Source of the DNA: Planctomycetia bacterium
Lineage (GTDB): Bacteria; Planctomycetota; UBA1135; GCA-002686595
Direction: 5' to 3'
Assembly (NCBI GenBank): GCA_005778045.1
Contig: SXKQ01000019.1
Span: 1-12,646 of the forward strand
Length of the DNA: 12,646 bases
Below the pieces are notes generated by a model. It searched no databases. It saw nothing but the letters and a program-made list of their open reading frames with translations, and was not told where the DNA came from. Of this stretch, positions 7,224 through 12,646 are shown one piece after another. Positions within the stretch are counted from its first letter, which is position 1. Every line of letters begins with the position of its first letter. The translations under genes and the position numbers were made by a program.

Positions 7224-8219
7224 TCAGCGCCCCCCCACCAGCGGGCAGTCGCAGTCATCGACCTTGGCGGGCGCAACGACCGGTGCGATGGCCACGGGCG
7301 TCTCGCTCGCGACCGTTGCCGTCAGCGCGACGCTGGCGTGGCGCCAGTCCGGGCACGGCGTCGGCGTCTCGGGGCAGTTACGCAGCCCGCGCTCTTCCGT
7401 GGTGAGGCGGAACAGGCGGCCGTGGTGGATGCGCTCGCGCAGCGTGTGGATTTCCTGCTCCTTGGAGCTGATGAGCGACTGCCACTGGGCGTTGATCTGG
7501 ACTTGGGCTTCGGCCGGCTTGGCAGCCGCGGCGAGCTTGAGGCCCTCGACCTCGGCCTGCAGGCGCGCAACCTCGATCTCGTTCTTGAGCATCTCGAGCG
7601 TGGCGCTCACGAACTTGTCGACGCTGCTGCGCGGCACCTGCGCGAGGACCCAGCACTTGTAGCGACGGACCTCGTAGCGCGAGGTATTCGTGCTCCACGT
7701 GCCGTTCCAGATCATCCTGCGCTCGGGGGTGTCGATCACGTCCCACTGTTCCCAGTACTGACCGACGGGCAGGAGCTCGCCCACGATCGCCTCGGCGACC
7801 TGCTTCGCGCGCGAGCGGATGGCCTGGCCAGGCCTCTCGCCCGCGCCGGGGCCGGCATCCTCGAGGGGCAGGTAACGGACGCCGTCGGCCCAGTCTTGGT
7901 CGCACGACTCGCTCGTGACGCGCGTGCCGACGTACTGCGCGAGCTGCTCTCGCGCGTGCATGAAGGCCTCGTCGAAGGCTTCGCGCTCATCGAGCACGTT
8001 GAAGCCGCCGCCCCGGCCCACGAACGACAACATGGCGGGATCGGTCTGGATCTGGCCCTTGACCCACTCCGGCGCGTCGGGCGCCGAGGTGATCTGCGTG
8101 TGAACCAGTTTCTCGTCGTGAAGCGGTGACTTGGTGACACAGCTCGTCGCGCCAACGAGCGCGAGCGCGCCGAGCGCAATGGTGCGTCCGAGACAGGGAA
8201 GGTGAAGTGTGCGAGACAT
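7224..8219 (-). CDS. LPP20/FlgP-like lipoprotein with coiled coil
   Basis: The product has 331 residues. I chose the ATG at 8219, which directly precedes a lipoprotein signal peptide ending in VGATSC (Cys27 acylated); an earlier in-frame ATG at 8297 would add 26 unlikely residues. After the Cys comes a PEWVKGQ segment, FVGRGGG, and a helix rich in Glu and Ala (EREAFDEAFMHAREQLAQYVG), the arrangement of LPP20-type proteins such as FlgP. A later beta segment (SRYEVRRYKCWVLAQVPRS) leads into a long helical stretch, about residues 200-290, which is probably a coiled coil. The C-terminus is rich in Pro, Ala and Val and ends in DDCDCPLVGGR. The protein is probably anchored in the outer membrane facing the periplasm. 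The FlgO-like gene follows 3 bases later, which strengthens the family call. The LPP20 similarity is from pattern memory and should be confirmed by profile search. Confidence 0.75.
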   Translation of the reverse strand: MSRTLHLPCLGRTIALGALALVGATSCVTKSPLHDEKLVHTQITSAPDAPEWVKGQIQTDPAMLSFVGRGGGFNVLDEREAFDEAFMHAREQLAQYVGTRVTSESCDQDWADGVRYLPLEDAGPGAGERPGQAIRSRAKQVAEAIVGELLPVGQYWEQWDVIDTPERRMIWNGTWSTNTSRYEVRRYKCWVLAQVPRSSVDKFVSATLEMLKNEIEVARLQAEVEGLKLAAAAKPAEAQVQINAQWQSLISSKEQEIHTLRERIHHGRLFRLTTEERGLRNCPETPTPCPDWRHASVALTATVASETPVAIAPVVAPAKVDDCDCPLVGGR

Positions 8220-8602
8220 GAGCGATGAACTTCTGCGGGGGACTTTCAATTCGTGCGGAAGCCCCCCTCCGACGGCGGAATCCCCGTGCGAGCGCACCTC
8301 GGACCGCTGGTATGCGTAAATCCAAGGGGACGCGCGCCGGGCACGTGTTGCATTTCGGAGGGGGACTGCAGCAGTCGAGCTCCGGCAAGTTTCGATTTGC
8401 CGCGGCCGGACAAGCAGAGAAACGACATAACTCCAGCCGACGGACAGGAAAGTCCGGAATCTCGCTTCAGCGGCCCGCCACGGTATTCGACTCTGCCTGC
8501 CGCGTCGCTAGTCTGCGACCCGGTCGCGGCTTCCGCGAGGTACGCGTGCCGGTAGGTGTTCGGCCAAGATCCCCCCCCCCCACCACAGTCCCACGGACGA
8601 GC
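8220..8602. promoter_or_regulatory. 383-bp divergent intergenic region
   Basis: This lies between the lipoprotein operon (leftward) and the MFS gene (rightward) and must carry promoters for both. A frame continuous with the MFS gene is open through it, but its Arg/Ser/Pro-rich translation does not look like protein. Visible structure includes a GTGCG/CGCAC inverted repeat (8286-8297), a 6-bp hairpin CGGCAA/TTGCCG (8383-8402), and a 5-bp hairpin CGGAC/GTCCG (8441-8456). Further on are the alternating segments GTCGC, GCGAC and GTCGC (8504-8527) and CGCGG/CCGCG (8525-8537). TTCGAC (8486-8491), 17 bases, then TAGTCT (8509-8514) is a weak promoter candidate. No known riboswitch or small RNA was recognised. 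Confidence 0.5.
8571..8581 (+). repeat. Homopolymer tract of 11 C
   Basis: Eleven consecutive C lie 21 bases upstream of the MFS start codon, in the presumed 5' leader. Tracts of this length are prone to slippage and could vary in length between cells or between sequencing runs. Confidence 0.9.
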
Positions 8603-10174
8603 ATGAGCAACGACACGCAGGCCGCGAACGCGAAGCGACTTCTCTGGGCCGGTTTCATGGCGATCCTCGCGGCGGGCGTGGGCTTTGCCATCCGCGGCGG
8701 GATCTTCGGGGCCTGGACGGAGGCCTACGGGTTCAGCGCCACGCAGCTCGGCGCGATCGGCGGCGCCGGTTTCTCGGGCTTCTGCTTCGGGATCATCATC
8801 GGCGGCGTGCTGGTCGACAAGTTCGGCTACGGCAAGCTCGTGGCGCTCGCGCTCGTCGGTCACATCCTCTCGGCGGTCGTGACGTTCCTCGCGAGCGGCC
8901 CGGACAACGCCTACGGCTACCTCTTCTGGGGCATGTTCATCTTCGCCTACGCGAACGGCACGCTCGAGGCGGTCGCCAACCCGCTGGTCGCGACGGTCTT
9001 CCCCCACAACCGCACGCACTACCTCAACATCCTGCACGCCTCGTGGCCGCTGGGCATGGTGCTCGGCGCCGGCGCCTCCTACGTGCTCGGCACGGAGATG
9101 GGTCTGGGCTGGAAGGGCCAGCTCGCGTTCTACCTCGTGCCCACCGCCGCCTATGCGGTGATGTTCATGGGCCAGCACTTCCCCAAGTCCGAGGCCGCGT
9201 CGAAGGGCGCGAGTTTCGCGGAGATGTTCAAGGACGTCGGCATCCTCGGCTCGCTCGTCGTGTGCGGCCTGATCCTCCTGTTCCTGAAGGACACCCTGCC
9301 GAACTTCGGCATCGATGCGGGCGTGGCGAGCACCGTGGCCAACGTGGTGGCCGGCGCGCTGGTGATCGGGGTCGGCGTGCTCACGCGCGTCTCGGTCGGC
9401 TCGTTCGTGCTGTTCGCGCTGTTCGTGGGCCACGCGCTCGTCGGCGCGGTCGAGCTCGGCACCGACGGCTGGATCGAGAGCATCACCGGCAACCTGTTCA
9501 CGCCGACGCAGGGCAAGATCCTCTTCATCTGGACCTCGCTCCTGATGTTCGCGCTGCGCTTCTGCGCGCACTGGATCGAGACGCACCTCAAGCTCTCGCC
9601 GGTCGCTTTGCTGCTCGTCTCTTCGGTGCTCGCGGTGCTCGGCCTGCGCCTCGCCTCCGGCATGGAGTCGTTCGCGATCGCCTTCGCCGCGCTCGGCATC
9701 TACGCGCTCGGCAAGACCTTCTTCTGGCCGACGATGCTCGCGGTGGTCGGCGACCGCTTCCCGCGCTCCGGCGCCGTCGCGATGTCGATCATCGGCGGCA
9801 TCGGCATGCTCTCGGCGGGCCTGATCGGCAACCCGGGCTTGGGCTACGCGAAGGACCGCTACACCGCTCAGGCCCTGCAGGAGAGCGCACCCGCCGTCTA
9901 CGAGCAGTCGAAGGCCGCGAAAACGTCCCAGTTCCTCGTGTTCGAGCCCGTCACGCCGATCGACGGCACGAAACTCGAGGCCGCCAAGAAGGCCGGGGAC
10001 GCGCGCACGAGCGAGCAACAGCAGATCGTGGCCGCCAATCAGCAGGGCGACCGCCGCACGCTGCTCGCCGACTCGTTCATCCCCGTGGGGATGGCCGCGA
10101 TCTACTTGCTGCTGCTCGTCTACTTCAAGTCGATCGGCGGTTACCGAGTTCTCAAGCTCGAAGAGCAGGCCTAG
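8603..10174 (+). CDS. MFS transporter, substrate unknown
   Basis: The product has 523 residues and about 12 hydrophobic membrane segments. The MFS motif A is clear between helices 2 and 3: [11 protein letters not shown] (residues 68-78, with Asp72, Lys73, Gly75 and Lys78). The first helix spans about residues 14-33. A charged segment (about 195-210) separates the two halves. Residues 286-291 read GTDGWI and residues 408-420 [13 protein letters not shown], features I associate with a planctomycete subgroup often guessed to carry sugars. Between helices 11 and 12 there is a hydrophilic insertion of about 75 residues (415-490), longer than usual and predicted to face the periplasm. The start is the ATG at 8603, just before a short polar N-terminus; the frame is open to 8225, but that extension looks non-coding. 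No strong Shine-Dalgarno is present. Direction of transport and substrate cannot be read from the sequence. Confidence 0.9.
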   Translation: MSNDTQAANAKRLLWAGFMAILAAGVGFAIRGGIFGAWTEAYGFSATQLGAIGGAGFSGFCFGIIIGGVLVDKFGYGKLVALALVGHILSAVVTFLASGPDNAYGYLFWGMFIFAYANGTLEAVANPLVATVFPHNRTHYLNILHASWPLGMVLGAGASYVLGTEMGLGWKGQLAFYLVPTAAYAVMFMGQHFPKSEAASKGASFAEMFKDVGILGSLVVCGLILLFLKDTLPNFGIDAGVASTVANVVAGALVIGVGVLTRVSVGSFVLFALFVGHALVGAVELGTDGWIESITGNLFTPTQGKILFIWTSLLMFALRFCAHWIETHLKLSPVALLLVSSVLAVLGLRLASGMESFAIAFAALGIYALGKTFFWPTMLAVVGDRFPRSGAVAMSIIGGIGMLSAGLIGNPGLGYAKDRYTAQALQESAPAVYEQSKAAKTSQFLVFEPVTPIDGTKLEAAKKAGDARTSEQQQIVAANQQGDRRTLLADSFIPVGMAAIYLLLLVYFKSIGGYRVLKLEEQA

Positions 10175-10180
10175 GGCGCA

Positions 10181-10224
10181 TCGATTCGGCCCCAAGGCCG
10201 CTCCGGTGGCCTTGGGCGAATCGA
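10181..10224 (+). terminator. Long hairpin after the MFS gene
   Basis: CCCAAGGCC (10191-10199) pairs with GGCCTTGGG (10208-10216). Outside this, TCGATTCG (10181-10188) pairs with CGAATCGA (10217-10224), leaving a 2-base bulge (10189-10190) and an 8-base loop. That gives 17 base pairs in total, starting 7 bases after the MFS stop. No T-run follows, so it may terminate by another route or stabilise the mRNA end. Confidence 0.65.
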
Positions 10225-10307
10225 ACGATCCCCCGCGCGAGGCGGCGGCGCGCGAACGCGGAAGCCTTGGTGATCTTCCGGCGCGGCTGAACTAGCTTGT
10301 GAGCCGC

Positions 10308-12113
10308 ATGCACCAGCCGGCTCCCGACCTGCGCGTGTTCCTCGACGATCTGCGGCGCTCGGGCGAGCTCGTGGAGATCGAGGCGGAGGTCGATCCGGAG
10401 CTCGAGGCCGCGGAGATCCACCGCCGCGTGATCGCGGCGGGCGGCCCGGCGTTGCTCTTCCGGCGCGTGAAGGGCTGCGACTTCCCGCTCGTCACGAACC
10501 TGTTCGGCACCGCATCGCGCGTCGAGCGCGCCTTCGGGCGCTGGCCGCAGGAGCTGATCGCGGAGGTCGCGCGGCTGCCCCACGAGCTCGTGCCGCCGAG
10601 CTTGGGCAAGCTCTGGTCGAAGCGCTCGCTGTTCGCCTCGCTCGCCAAGGTCGGCATGAAGCGCGGCTCCGGCGGGCCCATCACCGAGGTGGTCGACACT
10701 CCGCCGCGACTCTCGCGCCTCCCGGCGATGAAGACCTGGGCACGCGACGGGGGCCGCTTCGTCACGCTGCCGCTCGTCTACACCGAGCACCCCGACGGGC
10801 TCGGCTCGAACCTCGGCATGTACCGCGTGCAGATCTTTGACGACGCGAGCACCGGCCTGCACATGCAAATCGGCAAGGGCGGCGGGTACCACCTCAAGCG
10901 CGCGGAGGAGCTCGGCCAGCCGCTGCCGGTCGTGATCCACGTCGGCGGCCCGCCGGCGCTGATCCTGTCGGCGATCGCGCCCCTGCCGGAGAACGTGCCA
11001 GAGCTGCTGCTGACGAGCCTGATGACGCGCAAGCGCGTGCCGCTCGCGACGCACCGCGCGAGCCCGCTGCCGATCGTCGCCGACGCCGAGTTCGCACTCG
11101 TGGGCGAGGTGCGCCCCGGCGACCGCCGCGACGAGGGCCCGTTCGGCGACCACTACGGCTACTACTCCGAGACGCACAGCTATCCGCGCTTCACCTGCAA
11201 GGCGCTCTTCCGCCGCAAGGACGCGATCTTCCCCGCCACCGTGGTCGGCAAGCCGCGGCAGGAAGACTTCTTCATCGGAGACTATCTGCAGGAGCTGCTC
11301 TCGCCGCTCTTCCCCGTGGTGATGCCCGCGGTGACGCAGCTGTGGAGCTATGGCGAAACCGGCTACCACGCGCTCGCGGGCGCCGTCGTGCGCAACCGCT
11401 ACAAGCGTGAGGCCATGGCGAGCGCGTTCCGCATCCTCGGCGAGGGCCAGCTCTCGCTGACGAAGTTCCTGATCGCGACGGACGGCGCCGTCGACGTGCG
11501 TGACTTCAAGGCCACTTTCGAGCACATCCTCGCGCGCGCCGACTTCCGCACCGACCTGTTCCTGTTCTCGAACCTCTCGATGGACTCGCTCGACTACGCG
11601 GGCCCGCGCGTAGACGAGGGCTCGAAGGGCGTGCTGCTCGGCCTCGGCGAGCCCAAGCGCGAGCTCCCTGCCGAGTTCAGTGGCGAGCTGCCTGCTGGAG
11701 TGCGCGACGTGCGCGCGTACTGCAAGGGCTGCCTCGTCGTGAGCGCGCCCAAGTACGCGGACGAGCCGGGCGCTGCCGCTCGCATCGCGCGCCACCCGGC
11801 CTTCGCCAAGTGGCCCTTGGTCGTGCTCTCCGACGACGCCGAGCGCGCCACGCGCTCGACGGTCAACTTCCTCTGGACCACGTTCACGCGTTTCAACCCG
11901 GCGAGCGACATGACGGCCAGCAACGTCGAGCTCGTGCACAACCACCCGAGCTTCACCCCGCCGCTCGCGATCGACGCGCGCATGAAGCCCTGGTACCCGC
12001 TCGAGCTCTTCTCCGATGGCGCCACATCCGACAGGGTCTCGCGCCGCTGGAAGGAGTATTTCCCCAAGGGCGGCGTCGAGATGGGCGACAGCGCCCGCGG
12101 ACATCTCGACTGA
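10308..12113 (+). CDS. UbiD-family prenylated-FMN decarboxylase
   Basis: The product has 601 residues from the ATG at 10308; a GTG at 10299 would add three. The ATG is preferred because the family usually starts shortly before DLRVFLDDLRRSGELVEI; an in-frame TAG at 10293 blocks longer forms. UbiD enzymes decarboxylate aromatic or unsaturated acids with prenylated FMN. Visible signatures are SNLGMYR (Asn168, Arg173), GLHMQIGKGGGYH with a probable metal-binding His185, and DEGPFGDHYGYYS with Glu276 and Asp281. Asn168, Arg173, Glu276 and Asp281 correspond to the cofactor and metal ligands and the Arg-Glu-Glu triad of fungal Fdc1, with Asp in the last position as I recall for E. coli UbiD. Later segments include GEGQLSLTKFLIATD and DYAGPRVDEGSKG. 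Length and the long C-terminal part (about 450-601) resemble decarboxylases linked to quinone synthesis, but no UbiX or other quinone gene is in view, so the substrate stays open. Confidence 0.92.
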   Translation: MHQPAPDLRVFLDDLRRSGELVEIEAEVDPELEAAEIHRRVIAAGGPALLFRRVKGCDFPLVTNLFGTASRVERAFGRWPQELIAEVARLPHELVPPSLGKLWSKRSLFASLAKVGMKRGSGGPITEVVDTPPRLSRLPAMKTWARDGGRFVTLPLVYTEHPDGLGSNLGMYRVQIFDDASTGLHMQIGKGGGYHLKRAEELGQPLPVVIHVGGPPALILSAIAPLPENVPELLLTSLMTRKRVPLATHRASPLPIVADAEFALVGEVRPGDRRDEGPFGDHYGYYSETHSYPRFTCKALFRRKDAIFPATVVGKPRQEDFFIGDYLQELLSPLFPVVMPAVTQLWSYGETGYHALAGAVVRNRYKREAMASAFRILGEGQLSLTKFLIATDGAVDVRDFKATFEHILARADFRTDLFLFSNLSMDSLDYAGPRVDEGSKGVLLGLGEPKRELPAEFSGELPAGVRDVRAYCKGCLVVSAPKYADEPGAAARIARHPAFAKWPLVVLSDDAERATRSTVNFLWTTFTRFNPASDMTASNVELVHNHPSFTPPLAIDARMKPWYPLELFSDGATSDRVSRRWKEYFPKGGVEMGDSARGHLD

Positions 12114-12234
12114 GGCTTTCCCCGACCCTGGACTCTCCTTGTCCGAGGTCGTGGCGTCTGCTCTGGCCGCGGAGCGCCGGGATGGTGCGGGCAATTCCGG
12201 CTCGGCGCTCGCGCTGGAGTCACGCCGGGGAGCG

Positions 12235-12646
12235 ATGAGCGACGCCTTTCGACTGCGGATTGACGGACGGGGATTGGAACGAGCTTTCGAAGTGGGTCAG
12301 CGAGTCGGCTCGGCGCTCGAGCGAGGTACGGCACGTGCTTGGCAAGCTCTCCGCGTGGCTCTCCGCGACGCTGCAGGAGGCGGAGCCGGCGACGCGCCCG
12401 GTCGAGGTGCCTCCGCCGGCGCCCACGGCTCCTGAGCCGCGACCCCCAAGTCGAGATCGGTTCCGCGATCGAGCAGCTGCGCAGCGCGTGGCGCCGCTCG
12501 CAGATGCCGGCCGAAGCGCCGACCGAGGCCCGCGTACCCATGGTCCTGCCGCAACCGCCGCCGTCGCAGCCGCGCGAGATGGCGCCGCGCGCGCGCCTCA
12601 AGGCCGAAGCCTGCCGCTGGGCGGTGCAGCGTCGCGAGCCCGAGTC
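12235..12646 (+). pseudogene. Unrecognised gene, apparently frameshifted twice, cut by window end
   Basis: No single frame stays open, but the pieces join well. The ATG at 12235 starts MSDAF; removing one T from TTT (12247-12249) continues into CGLTDGDWNELSKWVSES, a helical segment followed by a Pro/Ala/Glu-rich linker. Removing one C from CCCCC (12443-12447) continues into QVEIGSAIEQLRSAWRRSQ, a second Pro-rich stretch and RARLKAEACRWAVQRREPE at the window edge. Third positions of codons are about 84% G/C in the second piece and about 89% in the third, falling clearly when the wrong frame is used. Alternatively the gene begins at TTG 12260 and has only the second shift. I do not recognise the family; the layout (helix, Pro-rich linker, helix) suggests a soluble cytoplasmic protein. 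The changes may be real decay or single-base sequence errors. Confidence 0.5.

Noticed and set aside
8286..8297. GTGCGAGCGCAC inverted repeat as an operator
   Set aside because: Five-base arms around two bases are frequent in such GC-rich DNA, and no second copy or regulator gene is present.
8446..8456. AGGAAAGTCCG, which resembles a conserved stretch of RNase P RNA
   Set aside because: The surrounding sequence lacks the other conserved parts of RNase P RNA, so an 11-base match is taken as chance.
8225..8602. N-terminal extension of the MFS protein by 126 residues
   Set aside because: The extension is Arg/Ser/Pro-rich, precedes a typical MFS N-terminus, and would run through the poly-C tract.
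8246..10195. 649-codon open frame on the minus strand opposite the MFS gene
   Set aside because: Its product is rich in Arg, Glu and His with no motif; the plus strand encodes an unmistakable membrane protein.
10152..12194. 680-codon open frame on the minus strand opposite the UbiD gene
   Set aside because: It is a shadow of the UbiD coding sequence, lacking domain-like text.
12016..12435. 139-codon open frame overlapping the end of the UbiD gene
   Set aside because: Its first part is out of frame within UbiD. After 12250 another frame has clearly better third-position bias; only the MSDAF start is kept in the frameshifted gene call.

Overview
This is a GC-rich bacterial window, dominated by G/C at third codon positions. 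It most likely comes from the Planctomycetota or a close PVC-superphylum relative. The main evidence is the very large secreted protein on the minus strand, which joins a PVC-type heme-binding dehydrogenase domain, HEAT-like helices and a Pirellula/Verrucomicrobium-type cytochrome c domain. A sulfatase and a planctomycete-style MFS carrier fit the same assignment. No rRNA, tRNA, CRISPR array, insertion sequence or phage gene was seen.

Layout. (1) Minus strand, 5038 to 1: a 1645-residue ThuA / PVC dehydrogenase / HEAT / cytochrome c / beta domain / ThuA protein. It overlaps by ATGA the start of a PEP-hydrolase-like TIM-barrel gene that leaves the window. (2) Plus strand, 5150-6541: an exported type I sulfatase, divergent from the first gene across 111 bp, starting at GTG just behind a candidate promoter. 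It ends before a perfect 14-bp stem shared with the convergent operon. (3) Minus strand, 8219 to 6612: two lipoproteins 3 bp apart, an LPP20/FlgP-like protein with a coiled coil and then a FlgO-like protein. (4) 8220-8602: a 383-bp divergent intergenic region with an 11-C tract 21 bp before the next gene. (5) Plus strand, 8603-10174: an MFS transporter followed by a long hairpin. (6) Plus strand, 10308-12113: a UbiD-family decarboxylase. (7) Plus strand, 12235 to the window end: an unrecognised gene readable only if two single-base homopolymer differences are assumed.

How the genes may work together. The sulfatase, the ThuA/cytochrome protein, the TIM-barrel gene and perhaps the MFS carrier fit scavenging of complex, sulfated carbohydrates in the periplasm, with redox steps passed to a c-type heme. 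This is inference from families and neighbourhood. The lipoprotein pair resembles the FlgO/FlgP outer-membrane lipoproteins of Vibrio, but no flagellar gene is visible. The UbiD protein resembles long decarboxylases linked to quinone synthesis; no UbiX or other quinone gene is present here.

The window looks mostly like ordinary chromosome. The points most worth a second look are the double-ThuA cytochrome fusion, the lipoprotein pair, the poly-C tract, the possibly leaderless sulfatase start and the frameshifted last gene.
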